This document shows, piece by piece, positions 8,620-18,025 of a stretch of DNA of 64,000 nucleotides. The notes below the pieces were generated by a model. It was not told where the DNA came from. It worked only from the letters and a program-made list of their open reading frames with translations, and made no database searches. Each line of letters starts with the position of its first letter. Position 1 is the first letter of the stretch. A program made the translations under genes and the position numbers. Origin of the DNA: Chitinimonas viridis (GTDB taxonomy: Bacteria; Pseudomonadota; Gammaproteobacteria; Burkholderiales; Chitinimonadaceae); NCBI RefSeq assembly GCF_030409555.1, contig NZ_JAUFPU010000004.1:375680-439679 (forward strand), written 5' to 3'.

Positions 8620-9833
8620 TATTTCACCAGTTGATTCATCTCGAACACTGGCAGCAGTATGGCCAGCACGATCAGTAGCACTGCACCACCCATCAGCAGC
8701 ACCATCACCGGCCCCAACAGGCTGGTGAACGTCGCCACCTTTTGCTCCAGCTCGCCGGTTTGCTGCTTGGCGGCTTTGTCCAGCATCACTTCCAGCCTGC
8801 CACTGGCCTCGCCGCTGGCGATCAGGTGCACCAGCACCGGTGGAAACAACTTTTGCCGCTCCAGCGATTTGGACAGCACGGCGCCCTCGCGCACATCACG
8901 TGCCGCGCTGCTCACCGCCTCGCGCAATACCAGGTTTTCCACCACGCCGGCAGCCGCTTCCATGGCCTTCAGCAGCGGTACGCCGCTGCCCACCAGGATA
9001 GATAAGGTACTGGCAAGCCGTGCGGTATTGCCCGCCCGGTTAAGGCGGCCAAACAGCGGCAATCGCAACAGAAAGCCATCGACCTTGAGCCTGAAGGCAG
9101 GCTTTTTGAGCATCTGGGCAAAGCCAAAGCCGCCAGCCCCCAACAGGGCAAACACCACCAGTCCGTATTCCCGTATGCCCCCCGAGATCAGCAGCAACGC
9201 CCGCGTCAACAGGGGTAGCTCCTGCTTGGAGGACTGGAATACCGACACCATCTGCGGCACCACCCACCACAACATGCCTACGATCACCAGTATCGATACC
9301 GACAGCACCACGGCCGGATAGACAAATGCCAGCACCACCTTGGAGGTCAGTGCCTGCCTGGCCTCGATGTAATCGGCCAGGCGCGACATGACGCCGGCCG
9401 CCTTGCCCGATTCCTCGCCCGCCCGCACGATGGTGCGGTACAGCTCAGGGAACACCTTGGGATGGCGGCCCAGCGCCACGCTCATGGCAGCACCGGCCAG
9501 CACCTCGCTGCGCACGCCTGCCAGCACATCGCGTGCACGCGGGTTCTCGGCCTGTTCTATCAGCACCGTCAGGGCCCGCTCTATGGTCAAACCGGCATCC
9601 AGCAAGGTGGCAAACTGGCGGGTAATCAACGCCAGCTCACCAGTAGACACCCCGCCGCGCTGGCGGCCACCGGGTTTGCTGGCCTCGGCAGCGCCTGCCA
9701 GCTCACCCATTTCGGTCACCCACAGGCCCTGGTCGCGCAAGTTGGCACGGGCCTGTTTGGCATTGTCGGCTTCTATGACACCTTCGCTGCTACGCCCATT
9801 GGCATCCAGCGCCTGATAACGAAAACCCGCCAT
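8619..9833 (-). CDS. gspF: Type II secretion inner-membrane protein GspF
   Basis: A 404-residue GspF/PilC-family platform protein. The N-terminus MAGFRYQALDANGRSSEG is characteristic, followed by two homologous cytoplasmic helical domains (residues about 70-190 and 270-390). Each is followed by hydrophobic segments (VVLAFVYPAVVLSVSILVIVGML and LLGPVMVLLMGGAVLLIVLAIL). The conserved motif LYRTIVRAGEESG is present near residue 130. It forms the inner-membrane platform that couples the GspE ATPase to pseudopilus growth. Its start overlaps the stop of the upstream membrane protein. The gspC, D, E, L and M genes are not in this window. Confidence 0.95.
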   Translation of the reverse strand: MAGFRYQALDANGRSSEGVIEADNAKQARANLRDQGLWVTEMGELAGAAEASKPGGRQRGGVSTGELALITRQFATLLDAGLTIERALTVLIEQAENPRARDVLAGVRSEVLAGAAMSVALGRHPKVFPELYRTIVRAGEESGKAAGVMSRLADYIEARQALTSKVVLAFVYPAVVLSVSILVIVGMLWWVVPQMVSVFQSSKQELPLLTRALLLISGGIREYGLVVFALLGAGGFGFAQMLKKPAFRLKVDGFLLRLPLFGRLNRAGNTARLASTLSILVGSGVPLLKAMEAAAGVVENLVLREAVSSAARDVREGAVLSKSLERQKLFPPVLVHLIASGEASGRLEVMLDKAAKQQTGELEQKVATFTSLLGPVMVLLMGGAVLLIVLAILLPVFEMNQLVK

Positions 9834-10399
9834 CAGTTTTGCTCCTGTTGTGTGGCTGGAACGGCTTCAGCAGGTAAGGGGGGTAGCCAGCCGGCTCTCC
9901 CAGCAATACTCAATGCCAGCAAGCCCAGTATCAATGCAGTCGGCAAATAGGCCAGCAAGCCCAGCAAAACATGCTTCATGCCTACCCCGGTCGCCTTGTT
10001 CAAAGCATGCGTCAGAACCGCTATCTGGTAGAACGCCAGCAACCCCGTCAGCGGCAAAGCCACGCTGGGTGGCACCGCGCTTAACAGGGGTTCCAGCAAT
10101 TGGCTGCTGGTGGCCAGCACCACCAAGGGGAACAAGGTGCCCTGACCACTCCAGCGTTTACCCAGCTTGAGCCACCAGGCAAAGAACAAGGTCAGCGCCA
10201 AAGCCTGTAACCAGGTCATGGCGATAAAGAAAACCATCAGCACCGGCACACTGGCCTTGAGGTCGGGAGCGCCCAGCGCAGGCAACGCCCCCAGTACGGT
10301 CAGCAGCAGCACTGGCTGCCACCAAGTGTAGGCATAGTGCGGCACAGGCTTCACACGGAAGCAGGCAAGGTCGATGGCGTCTTTGAATAAGGGCAGCAT
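9833..10399 (-). CDS. Yip1-like integral membrane protein heading gsp operon
   Basis: A 188-residue protein with about five predicted hydrophobic segments (for example PVLLLTVLGALPALG, VLMVFFIAMTWLQALALTLFF, LPLTGLLAFYQIAVLTHAL and LLGLLAYLPTALILGLLAL). The arrangement resembles Yip1-domain membrane proteins, but no signature residues make this certain. It is the first gene of the type II secretion operon and its stop overlaps the gspF start (TGATG), so the two are translationally coupled. Whether it takes part in secretion is unknown. No signal peptide is visible. Confidence 0.6.
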   Translation of the reverse strand: MLPLFKDAIDLACFRVKPVPHYAYTWWQPVLLLTVLGALPALGAPDLKASVPVLMVFFIAMTWLQALALTLFFAWWLKLGKRWSGQGTLFPLVVLATSSQLLEPLLSAVPPSVALPLTGLLAFYQIAVLTHALNKATGVGMKHVLLGLLAYLPTALILGLLALSIAGRAGWLPPLPAEAVPATQQEQN

Positions 10400-10416
10400 C
10401 TGTCATTTCTAAACAA

Positions 10417-10437
10417 CAAGGCCGCCTCTCGGCGGCC
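10417..10437 (-). terminator. Rho-independent terminator after small lipoprotein gene
   Basis: GGCCGCC (10420-10426) and GGCGGCC (10431-10437) form a 7-bp stem with loop TCTC. Read on the minus strand, the stem is followed by a T-rich stretch (TTGTTGTTT), which suits termination of the lipoprotein gene ending at 10459. It would also insulate the gsp operon that starts just to its left. Confidence 0.7.
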
Positions 10438-10458
10438 TTTGCGTAAGCTGGCGGGCTG

Positions 10459-10848
10459 CTAGCTCTTCACGCAATCAAGACGATCTTCCACCTGTTGCAC
10501 CACCAGTTGGAAATCCTGCCGCAGCGGGGCCTCACGCCTGGCGGCCAGATAGTAGCGCTTGCAGGGTTCAATGGTAAACGGCACATCCTTCTCTACCGGC
10601 TGGGTAAAGCCCGCCACAGGCGCCGCCAGCAGCCGCAGGGTACGCTGGCCGGGCTCGGCACGGACGGTGTCACGATCCACTGTGTAGTTGCCATCGATGG
10701 CAACTATCCGCACCGGGTAGAGTTTCATATCGGCACGCCCCATCTCGCGCCGGCCATCCAGCAGGCTGGTATCCGTCACCTTCATGCTGGCGCAGCCAGA
10801 AAGACCGATCAGGGCAAACAAGGCCAAGGTGTTCACAATGCGGTTCAT
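10459..10848 (-). CDS. Small lipoprotein of unknown function
   Basis: A 129-residue protein. The start at 10848 is set by a strong AGGAG eight bases upstream; the open frame continues further but without such a site. The N-terminus MNRIVNTLALFALIGLSGCAS is a lipoprotein signal with lipobox LSGC, so the mature protein begins at Cys19. The mature part has a beta-rich pattern (KLYPVRIVAIDGNYTVDRDTV) and two later cysteines (EPCKRYYL and DRLDCVKS). I do not recognise the family. It is a single-gene unit flanked by a terminator. Confidence 0.75.
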   Translation of the reverse strand: MNRIVNTLALFALIGLSGCASMKVTDTSLLDGRREMGRADMKLYPVRIVAIDGNYTVDRDTVRAEPGQRTLRLLAAPVAGFTQPVEKDVPFTIEPCKRYYLAARREAPLRQDFQLVVQQVEDRLDCVKS

Positions 10849-10952
10849 CTTCCCACTCCTTCGCTGATAGACAGCAGTTATTGGCAACAGAAAGATTATG
10901 CGCGCCTGCAAGCCACCTGCATGGCCCATGTTTACAGACTTTTACGCCTGAA

Positions 10953-11807
10953 TCAGTCGAACACAACCGTCTTGTGGCCGTAGACCAGCACACGGTGGTC
11001 CAGATGCCAACGCACCGCACGGCTCAGCACGATGCGCTCCAGGTCGCGGCCTTTCTGCACCAGGTCTTCGACCGTCTCGCGGTGCGAGATACGGGTCACA
11101 TCCTGTTCGATGATGGGGCCATCATCGAGCACCTCGGTCACATAGTGACTGGTGGCGCCAATCAGCTTGACGCCACGGGCATGGGCGCGGTGATAAGGCT
11201 TGGCGCCCTCGAATGCCGGCAGGAAACTGTGGTGGATATTGATCACCTTGTGGCGATAAGCCGTGCTGAACGACTCCGACAGCACCTGCATATAGCGGGC
11301 CAGCACAATCAGATCCACGCCGTGCTCAACCAACAAGGCACGCTGTGCCGCCTCGGCCTCAGCCTTGTTGTCCTTGCCGACGGCCACCACATGGAAAGGA
11401 ATGCCGTAGAACTCGGCAATGCGCCGGCAGTCCTCATGGTTGGAGATGATCAACGGTATCTCGCAGGCCAGCTCGCCGGTATGCCAGCGATGCAGCAGAT
11501 CGACTAGGCAGTGGTCATACTTGGAGACAAAAATGGCCATGCGCGGTTTGTGGGCGGAACGCTTGAGCTTCCAGGCCATGCCAAAGCGTTCGGCTATCGG
11601 CGCGAACGCCGCCTCGAACGCACCCATGTCCAGCGCAAAGCCGTCCAGATCCCACTCGATACGCATCAGGAACAGATCGGCATCGTCATCCTGGTGCTGA
11701 TCCGCGTGCAGGATGTTGGCGTTATAGGTGTAAAGGAAGTTGGCAATGGCAGCGACCAAACCCTTGCGGTCAGGACAGGAGATCAGCAGTGTGGCGGTAT
11801 TCTTCAT
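10953..11807 (-). CDS. purU: Formyltetrahydrofolate deformylase
   Basis: A 284-residue PurU, which hydrolyses 10-formyltetrahydrofolate to formate and tetrahydrofolate. The frame is open to 11972, but the ATG at 11807 gives the standard N-terminus [16 protein letters not shown] and the usual length of about 280-290. Residues 1-80 form the ACT regulatory domain; the rest is the formyltransferase-like catalytic domain with [27 protein letters not shown] (Asn-His-His catalytic region) and [17 protein letters not shown] (catalytic Asp). It is monocistronic. It balances one-carbon pools and can supply formate to purine synthesis. Confidence 0.95.
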   Translation of the reverse strand: MKNTATLLISCPDRKGLVAAIANFLYTYNANILHADQHQDDDADLFLMRIEWDLDGFALDMGAFEAAFAPIAERFGMAWKLKRSAHKPRMAIFVSKYDHCLVDLLHRWHTGELACEIPLIISNHEDCRRIAEFYGIPFHVVAVGKDNKAEAEAAQRALLVEHGVDLIVLARYMQVLSESFSTAYRHKVINIHHSFLPAFEGAKPYHRAHARGVKLIGATSHYVTEVLDDGPIIEQDVTRISHRETVEDLVQKGRDLERIVLSRAVRWHLDHRVLVYGHKTVVFD

Positions 11808-12165
11808 GATGGCTAGGCTCGATGGAGGAGGCAGTAAGGCCTTGGATGCAGACATCGCAACACCCAGGCCACCCTGCCCCAGGGCACTGGCATGGCAGGC
11901 GGGCCGGTGATTCTGGCAATGCTGCGGGCAGTATGCAATCCCGCAGCCGTGTCGCGCGCTGTTCACACGCACAAATCAAACGCTTGTTTAAATCATTTGT
12001 TAGGTGCTAAGTTGTGGTCAATGGCCCGCTGCGGCAGTACCGCCAAAGTCGGGATATGTCACGGCACCCCGCACATTTGCCCGCCCTGAACCACCTGGGC
12101 GGCAAGCGCCCGGCATCATGGTGCGGTGACGATATCCCTCGCTGGTGCTATGCTTCAGGCCCTCT

Positions 12166-12226
12166 TACGTTGACGTCATCTGGACGTCGCGTGTACACGA
12201 ATTCCTAATCCGATCTCCAGCGGAGG
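12166..12226 (+). promoter_or_regulatory. Tandem palindromes before etfB; candidate promoter/operator
   Basis: The 423-base gap between purU and etfB holds no gene. Close to etfB are two GACGTC palindromes (12172-12177 and 12183-12188) spaced by 11 bases, one helical turn, and then the 10-base palindrome CGTGTACACG (12190-12199). A possible -35 hexamer TTGACG lies at 12170-12175, but no convincing -10 follows at standard spacing. GGAGG at 12222-12226 is the ribosome binding site for the GTG start of etfB. Regulator identity is unknown. Confidence 0.4.
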
Positions 12227-12230
12227 CAGT

Positions 12231-12980
12231 GTGAAAATCCTGGTCGCAGTGAAGCGCGTTGTTGATTACAACGTCAAAGTCCGTTGCAAGACCGATGGCA
12301 GCGATGTCGATGTTGCCAACGTCAAGATGTCCATGAACCCCTTCGACGAAATCGCCGTCGAAGAAGCCGTGCGCCTGAAGGAAGCCGGCAAGGCCAGCGA
12401 GATCGTCGTGGCCTCGCTGGGCGTCAAGCAGTGTGAAGAAACCCTGCGCACCGCCCTGGCAATGGGTGCTGATCGCGCCATCCATGTCGAGACCGATACC
12501 GAGCTGCAGCCCCTGGCCGTCGCCAAGCTGCTCAAGGCTCTGGCCGACAAGGAACAACCGCAGCTGGTGATACTGGGCAAGCAGGCCATCGACGACGATG
12601 CCAACCAGACTGGCCAGATGCTGGCTGCACTGATGAATGCGCCACAAGGCACCTTCGCCTCCAAGGTGGAGCTGGCAGGCGACAAGGTCAATGTCACCCG
12701 CGAAATCGACGGCGGTCTCGAAACCGTATCGCTGTCGCTGCCCGCCATCGTGACCACCGACCTGCGCCTGAACGAGCCGCGCTACGTCAAGCTGCCCAAC
12801 ATCATGGCCGCCAAGAAGAAGCCGCTGGACAAGACCACGCCAGCAGAACTCGGCGTGGACGCTGCGCCCCGCCTCAAGACCCTCAAGGTTGCCGAGCCGC
12901 CCGTGCGCAAGGCCGGCATCAAGGTGGCTTCGGTTGCCGAGCTGGTAGCCAAGCTGAAGAACGAAGCGAAGGTGATCTAA
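12231..12980 (+). CDS. etfB: Electron transfer flavoprotein beta subunit
   Basis: A 249-residue EtfB (FixA family). Translation starts at GTG, supported by GGAGG five to nine bases upstream and the standard N-terminus [17 protein letters not shown]. The AMP/ADP-binding region around [12 protein letters not shown] and [24 protein letters not shown] is conserved, as is the late signature [21 protein letters not shown]. With EtfA it forms a soluble FAD heterodimer that takes electrons from acyl-CoA dehydrogenases and passes them to ETF-ubiquinone oxidoreductase. etfA follows directly, its ATG next to the etfB stop. Confidence 0.97.
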   Translation: MKILVAVKRVVDYNVKVRCKTDGSDVDVANVKMSMNPFDEIAVEEAVRLKEAGKASEIVVASLGVKQCEETLRTALAMGADRAIHVETDTELQPLAVAKLLKALADKEQPQLVILGKQAIDDDANQTGQMLAALMNAPQGTFASKVELAGDKVNVTREIDGGLETVSLSLPAIVTTDLRLNEPRYVKLPNIMAAKKKPLDKTTPAELGVDAAPRLKTLKVAEPPVRKAGIKVASVAELVAKLKNEAKVI

Positions 12981-13916
12981 ATGTCTATCCTCGTCATTGC
13001 CGAACACGACAACGGCTCGCTCAAGGCCGCTACCCTCAATACCGTTACCGCTGCACAGAAGATCGGTGGCGACATCCACGTGCTGGTTGCAGGCCATAAC
13101 GCCGCCGCCGCCGCCCAGGCTGCTGCCCAGATCGCTGGCGTAGCCAAGGTGCTGCTGGCCGATGCCACCCACCTGGGCCACCAGCTGGCCGAGAACGTCA
13201 CCCCCGTGGTAGTGGAACTGGCCCGTGGCTACAGCCATGTGCTGGCACCCGCCACCACCCACGGCAAGAACCTGCTGCCGCGCGTGGCCGCCCTGCTGGA
13301 TGTGGCGCAGATTTCCGATGTGATCGCCGTCGAATCGGCCGACACCTTCGTGCGTCCCATCTATGCCGGCAACGTGATCGCCACCGTGCAGTCCAGCGAT
13401 GCCATCAAGCTGATGACCGTCCGCACCACCGCATTCGATGCCGCCGCCACTGGTGGCAGCGCAGCAGTGGAGAACATCAGCGCTGGCAGCGACGCAGGCA
13501 AATCCAGCTTCGTTAGTCAAGAGTTGACCAAGTCCAGCCGCCCCGAACTGGGCGCCGCCAAGATCATCGTCTCCGGCGGCCGTGCCCTGGCCTCCAGCGA
13601 GCAGTTCCATAGCGTGCTGGAGCCCCTGGCCGACAAGCTGGGTGCCGCCATCGGCGCCAGCCGTGCCGCTGTCGATGCGGGCTACGCCCCCAACGACTAC
13701 CAGGTCGGCCAAACCGGCAAGATCGTCGCGCCGCAGCTCTACCTGGCAGTGGGTATCTCTGGTGCCATCCAGCATCTGGCCGGCATGAAGGACTCCAAGG
13801 TCATCGTCGCCATCAACAAGGATGAGGAAGCCCCCATCTTCCAGGTGGCAGACTACGGCCTGGTGGCCGATCTGTTCACGGCAGTGCCGGAACTGATCGC
13901 AGAACTCAACAAGTAA
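12981..13916 (+). CDS. etfA: Electron transfer flavoprotein alpha subunit
   Basis: A 311-residue EtfA (FixB family). The N-terminal domain carries the family pattern [20 protein letters not shown]. The C-terminal FAD domain has [66 protein letters not shown], the classical FAD-binding signature, and [21 protein letters not shown]. Length is normal. It pairs with EtfB and is followed by a terminator and then an acyl-CoA dehydrogenase gene that is a likely electron donor. Confidence 0.97.
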   Translation: MSILVIAEHDNGSLKAATLNTVTAAQKIGGDIHVLVAGHNAAAAAQAAAQIAGVAKVLLADATHLGHQLAENVTPVVVELARGYSHVLAPATTHGKNLLPRVAALLDVAQISDVIAVESADTFVRPIYAGNVIATVQSSDAIKLMTVRTTAFDAAATGGSAAVENISAGSDAGKSSFVSQELTKSSRPELGAAKIIVSGGRALASSEQFHSVLEPLADKLGAAIGASRAAVDAGYAPNDYQVGQTGKIVAPQLYLAVGISGAIQHLAGMKDSKVIVAINKDEEAPIFQVADYGLVADLFTAVPELIAELNK

Positions 13917-13930
13917 GCATCGTATGAACT

Positions 13931-13958
13931 AAAACGGTCACCACGGTGGCCGTTTTTT
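13931..13958 (+). terminator. Rho-independent terminator after etfBA
   Basis: AAAACGGTCACC pairs with GGTGGCCGTTTT around a tiny loop and is followed by a run of T residues (13952-13958). It lies 15 bases after the etfA stop, so the downstream acyl-CoA dehydrogenase gene may depend on partial readthrough or its own promoter. Confidence 0.85.
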
Positions 13959-13999
13959 CAGCCCCACGAATCAAGCAAGCGCTCGAATTGGAGATAACC

Positions 14000-15784
14000 A
14001 TGAGCTATCGTGCACCCGTTACCGACATCCGCTTTGTGCTGAACGAACTGGCTGGCCTCAATGAGGTCGGCGCCCTGCCCGGCTATGAGGACGTCAATCC
14101 CGAACTGGCCGATGCCATCCTGGAAGAAGCCGCCAAGCTGGCCGAGAACGTGATCGCGCCGCTGAACAAGGTCGGCGACCAGCACGGCAACAAGCTCAGC
14201 GACGGCATCGTCACCACCGCGCCTGGCTTCAAGTCTGCCTACCAGCAATTCTCTGAAAACGGGTGGGTCAGCCTGCGCACGCCCACCGAGTTCGGCGGCC
14301 AGGGCATGCCTGCCCTGATCGCCATGGCCACCGAGGAAATGTGGTGTGCCGCCAATGTCGCCTTCAGCCTCTGCCCGCTGCTGACCCTGGGCGCCTTTGA
14401 AGCGCTGGAACACCACGCCTCGGACGAGCTCAAGGCGACCTACCTGCCCAAGATGGCATCGGGCGAATGGACCGGCACCATGAACCTGACCGAACCGCAA
14501 GCCGGCTCGGACTTGGCCCAGGTCCGTGCCAAGGCCGTGCCGGTCGGTGATGGCACCTACAAGATCAGCGGCCAGAAGATCTTCATCACCTGGGGCGAGC
14601 ACGATATGGTGGAGAACATCGTCCACCTGGTACTAGCCCGCCTGCCCGACGCCCCCGCAGGCGTGAAGGGCATCTCGCTGTTCGTGGTGCCCAAGTATCT
14701 GGTCAATGCCGATGGCTCGCTGGGTGAGCGCAACGATGTCAGCTGCGTCTCGCTGGAGCACAAGCTGGGCATCCATGCCTCGCCTACCTGCGTGATGAGC
14801 TACGGCGACAAGGGCGGCGCCATAGGCTACCTGGTGGGCGAAGCCCACCGTGGCCTGGGCTATATGTTCACCATGATGAACCAGGCACGCCTGGGTGTGG
14901 GCATCGAGGGTATGGCCATAGCCGAGCGGGCCTATCAGCAGGCGGTAGCCTACGCCAAGGATCGCGTGCAGAGTCGCGAGCTGGGGTCGGACAACCCTGC
15001 GCCGGCCGCCATCATCAAGCATGCCGATATCCGCCGCATGCTGATGACCATGAAGAGCCAGATCGAAGCCCAGCGCGCCCTGACCTACTACGCCGGCGCC
15101 GCACTCGACCGCGCCGCACGCCACCCCGATGCCGCCGAGAAGCAGAAATGGCAGGCCGTGGTGAACTTCCTCATCCCCATCGTCAAGGGTTGGAACACCG
15201 AGCAGGTCAACGAAATCACCTCGCTGGGCGTACAAATCCACGGTGGCATGGGCTTTATCGAGGAAACCGGCGCTGCCCAGCATTTGCGCGATGCCCGTAT
15301 CACCGCCATCTATGAAGGTACGACCGGCATCCAGGCCATGGACCTGGTGGGCCGCAAGACAGCCAGCGAGCAAGGCCGCACCGCCCGCGCCCTGCTGGCC
15401 GAAGTAGAGGCCGTGGCAGCACAGCTGAAGACCCAGGGCCTGGCCGAGATAGGCGATGCGCTGGATGCCGCCCTGGTCCACGCCCGTGCCAGCACCGATT
15501 TCGTGGTGGGCCAGTTTGAAGCACAGCCCAAGGCCGTTGCCGCCGGCTCGGTGCCCTTCCTCAAGCTCATGGGTATCGTACTGGGCGGCTGGCAACTGGG
15601 CCGCGCCGCACTGGTGGCCAAGCAGAAGCTGGCTGACGGCGATGCGGACAGCGCGTTCCTTGAAGCCAAGCTGATCACCGCCCGCTTCTTTGCCGCGCAC
15701 CTGCTACCCCAGGTGAGCGGTCTTTCGGCGGCCATATTGCACGGCGCCGATACCGTGCTGGCACTGCCGGAAGAGGCGTTTTGA
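14000..15784 (+). CDS. Acyl-CoA dehydrogenase, long C-terminal-extended type
   Basis: A 594-residue acyl-CoA dehydrogenase. The start at 14000 has GGAG seven bases upstream and gives MSYRAPVTDIRFVLNEL, the N-terminal extension seen in the long subfamily that includes DmdC-like and phenylacyl-CoA-annotated enzymes. FAD/substrate signatures are MNLTEPQAGSDLAQVRAKA and MMNQARLGVGIEG; the catalytic-base region is ITAIYEGTTGIQAMDLVGRK, with Glu at the usual C-terminal position. The extra C-terminal domain (after about residue 460) is typical. It follows etfBA, which suggests electron transfer to that ETF. The acyl chain specificity cannot be read from sequence. Confidence 0.93.
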   Translation: MSYRAPVTDIRFVLNELAGLNEVGALPGYEDVNPELADAILEEAAKLAENVIAPLNKVGDQHGNKLSDGIVTTAPGFKSAYQQFSENGWVSLRTPTEFGGQGMPALIAMATEEMWCAANVAFSLCPLLTLGAFEALEHHASDELKATYLPKMASGEWTGTMNLTEPQAGSDLAQVRAKAVPVGDGTYKISGQKIFITWGEHDMVENIVHLVLARLPDAPAGVKGISLFVVPKYLVNADGSLGERNDVSCVSLEHKLGIHASPTCVMSYGDKGGAIGYLVGEAHRGLGYMFTMMNQARLGVGIEGMAIAERAYQQAVAYAKDRVQSRELGSDNPAPAAIIKHADIRRMLMTMKSQIEAQRALTYYAGAALDRAARHPDAAEKQKWQAVVNFLIPIVKGWNTEQVNEITSLGVQIHGGMGFIEETGAAQHLRDARITAIYEGTTGIQAMDLVGRKTASEQGRTARALLAEVEAVAAQLKTQGLAEIGDALDAALVHARASTDFVVGQFEAQPKAVAAGSVPFLKLMGIVLGGWQLGRAALVAKQKLADGDADSAFLEAKLITARFFAAHLLPQVSGLSAAILHGADTVLALPEEAF

Positions 15785-15831
15785 GGGGCTATGCAAGGCT
15801 GCTAGCACCAGCATCACGGTAGGTAAAGCGT

Positions 15832-15857
15832 AAGCACCCGGGGAAACCCGGGTGCTT
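15832..15857. terminator. Strong hairpin between convergent genes
   Basis: AAGCACCCGGG (15832-15842) and CCCGGGTGCTT (15847-15857) form a perfect 11-bp stem with a GAAA tetraloop. It lies between the acyl-CoA dehydrogenase gene and the convergent metallo-hydrolase gene. There is no clear T run on either side, so it is a terminator-like hairpin rather than a textbook terminator. Confidence 0.6.
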
Positions 15858-15928
15858 GCCATTACGGCATCACTAACTCCCGCCTCTGCTGCTGCAGCAC
15901 GGCGCCCCCGCCACCTGCAATGGCTGTT

Positions 15929-16732
15929 TCAGGCCAGCTCAGCCGGCATGCGGTAGTGGCCGGAGTCGAACCGGTCTATGCCGCAGCTGAGCGCACTGAT
16001 CCAGTCCAGAAATGCCAGCAGCACCGATTTACCCACCATGTAGCGACCATGCTGGGGCACCATCATCAGGATCTCACCGCGCTCCACCATGGGCCTGACC
16101 ATGTCCGCCCAGAGCCGGCAGACCTTGTTCGCCACCATATAGCGACGATGGAAGCCTTCCATGCTGGGTATGAGCCGGGTGAATTCCGCTACTGTGCTGA
16201 CAGGCTCTGCCACCAACTCGTGCGCCACCATGGACGCCCCCATATCGCCCGAGAACAGGATGCGCGAGCGGGGATCGTAGAAGTGGAAATTACCCTCGGC
16301 ATGCAGAAAATGGGCGGGTACGGCGGCAACCCGGCTCGCCCCCAGCTTGAACCAGCCCCCCTCGTCCGGTACTCCCAGAATGCGCCCAGCCGCATTCCCG
16401 GCGGTACAGAAATGCGGCACGAAGCGCGACCAGAGCTTGGATACCACCAGGGTGCACTGGGTGCTGATCAGCCATTTGTTCAGTGAGGCCACAATGTCCG
16501 GATCGGCGTGCGAGGCCAGAATGTACTTGAGCTCACGCGCCGGAAAATAGCTCGCCATGGCCATGATGAGGGCGTTGTAGGTCATATTGCCGGCCGGGTC
16601 GATCAAGGCGCCTTCACGCCCCGACACCAGCAGAAACTGATTGGCCTGGACGGCGTGGTCATCATCATCGTCCACCAGATCGGCAAACATCAGGCAGCGG
16701 TGGCTACCATCGTCGTACAGTGAAATCGCCAT
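15929..16732 (-). CDS. Metallo-beta-lactamase-fold diiron protein (ODP-like)
   Basis: A 267-residue metallo-beta-lactamase-fold protein. The metal motif is not the hydrolase HxHxDH but SHADPDIVAS (His75, Asp77, Asp79), with further likely ligands His141 (VPAHFLHAEGN), Asp163 (LFSGDMGAS) and His228 (VPQHGRYM). This spacing and the DPD triad match the oxygen-binding diiron (ODP) and flavodiiron-like branch rather than zinc hydrolases. No flavodoxin or rubredoxin domain is attached, so a sensing or peroxide/oxygen-binding role is more likely than NO reductase. It is monocistronic. Function is inferred from the motif. Confidence 0.75.
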   Translation of the reverse strand: MAISLYDDGSHRCLMFADLVDDDDDHAVQANQFLLVSGREGALIDPAGNMTYNALIMAMASYFPARELKYILASHADPDIVASLNKWLISTQCTLVVSKLWSRFVPHFCTAGNAAGRILGVPDEGGWFKLGASRVAAVPAHFLHAEGNFHFYDPRSRILFSGDMGASMVAHELVAEPVSTVAEFTRLIPSMEGFHRRYMVANKVCRLWADMVRPMVERGEILMMVPQHGRYMVGKSVLLAFLDWISALSCGIDRFDSGHYRMPAELA

Positions 16733-16962
16733 GCCTGGCCCTTTAAAGACAAAGCGCGCAGGCTATCCATCCTGGCCCATCCCCATTTTGATACAGCGCA
16801 AGATAACGCGCGATCTGCCGCCGCCCTACGCCATAGCTATCACCTATGCCAGTCTGCCCAGCCAACAGCTCACAGATCAAGCGTTTGACCGGTGGATCGA
16901 CGTTGGCCCAAGGGCAAGGCAAGGCTACAATCGCCGCTTCCCCAAGTGAAGGAAGAGACAAG

Positions 16963-17745
16963 ATGGGTTTTCTTGCCGACAAGAAGATACTGATCACCGG
17001 CCTGCTGTCCAACCGTTCCATCGCCTACGGCATCGCCAAGGCCTGCAAGCGCGAAGGCGCCACCCTGGCATTTACCTATGTGAATGACAAGCTCAAGGAT
17101 CGCGTGGTCGAAATGGCCAGCGAGCTGGGCAGCGATATCGTACTGCGCTGCGACGTCAGCTCGGATGAGGAAATCGCCGCCATGGCCGCCGACCTGGGCA
17201 AGGTCTGGGACAAGGTAGATGGCGTGGTGCATTCCATCGGTTTCGCGCCGCGCGAAGCCCTGTCTGGTGACTATCTGGATTCCGTCAGCCGCGAGGCCTT
17301 CCAGATCGCCCACGATATCAGCAGCTACAGCTTCGCCGCCCTGGCCAAGGCCCTGCGTCCGCAACTGGCCGACAATGCCGCCCTGCTGACCCTGAGCTAC
17401 CTGGGGGCCGAACGGGCCGTGGTGAACTACAACGTCATGGGTCTGGCCAAAGCCAGCCTGGAAGCCAACGTACGCTATATGGCGTCGGCACTCGGCGCCC
17501 AGGGCATACGCGTCAACGGCATTTCGGCCGGCCCCATCAAAACCCTGGCCGCTGCCGGTATCGCCGGCTTCTCCAAGATACTGCACCACGTGGAAGAATC
17601 CGCACCACTGAAGCGCAATGTCACCATAGAGGAAGTCGGCAACGTTGCTGCCTTCCTGTTGTCTGACCTGTCCTCGGCCGTAACCGGCGAGATCATGCAC
17701 GTGGACGCCGGCTACAGCACGGTAGCCGCAGGCATGGGCGAGTAA
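16963..17745 (+). CDS. fabI: Enoyl-ACP reductase (NADH), FabI
   Basis: A 260-residue FabI, which catalyses the last step of each fatty acid elongation cycle. The frame opens earlier, but the ATG at 16963 has AAGGA upstream and gives [23 protein letters not shown], the standard N-terminus. The cofactor loop is [12 protein letters not shown] and the catalytic Tyr and Lys are in [13 protein letters not shown] (Tyr-x6-Lys). C-terminal [13 protein letters not shown] is also conserved. It is a single gene followed by a strong terminator. It lies 1.1 kb from the arylpolyene locus, but it is the general fatty acid enzyme. Confidence 0.96.
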   Translation: MGFLADKKILITGLLSNRSIAYGIAKACKREGATLAFTYVNDKLKDRVVEMASELGSDIVLRCDVSSDEEIAAMAADLGKVWDKVDGVVHSIGFAPREALSGDYLDSVSREAFQIAHDISSYSFAALAKALRPQLADNAALLTLSYLGAERAVVNYNVMGLAKASLEANVRYMASALGAQGIRVNGISAGPIKTLAAAGIAGFSKILHHVEESAPLKRNVTIEEVGNVAAFLLSDLSSAVTGEIMHVDAGYSTVAAGMGE

Positions 17746-17765
17746 GATCGATCGCCGTAGCATCG

Positions 17766-17799
17766 CAACAACGCCCGGCTGGTCCGGGCGTTGTTGTTG
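17766..17799 (+). terminator. Rho-independent terminator after fabI
   Basis: CAACAACGCCCGG (17766-17778) and CCGGGCGTTGTTG (17784-17796) form a 13-bp stem with loop CTGGT, followed by a short T/G stretch. It is 20 bases after the fabI stop. The remaining sequence to 18025 shows no gene. Confidence 0.85.
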
Positions 17800-18025
17800 G
17801 TACAGATGCAATGGCTTAGACGATCTGGCAAGCGGGGTTGAGATATCACCCTGCACCATGGCGCCCCCCCTCTCTTGCCTCGGTAATATATATTGCATGC
17901 AGGTGGTCAAACAGCCATTCAACCGTCACCACAGTCAAAACACAGCGTTCGGCAAGGCGCCTAACGCGTACAACCAGTACGGCAGTCCTGCCCGTATCTG
18001 CAGGTAACAATCGGGAGCACACAGC

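Noticed and set aside
12165-13775. A 536-codon open frame antisense to etfB and etfA
   Set aside because: It is a shadow frame produced by high GC third positions of the well-conserved etf genes, with no recognisable protein features.
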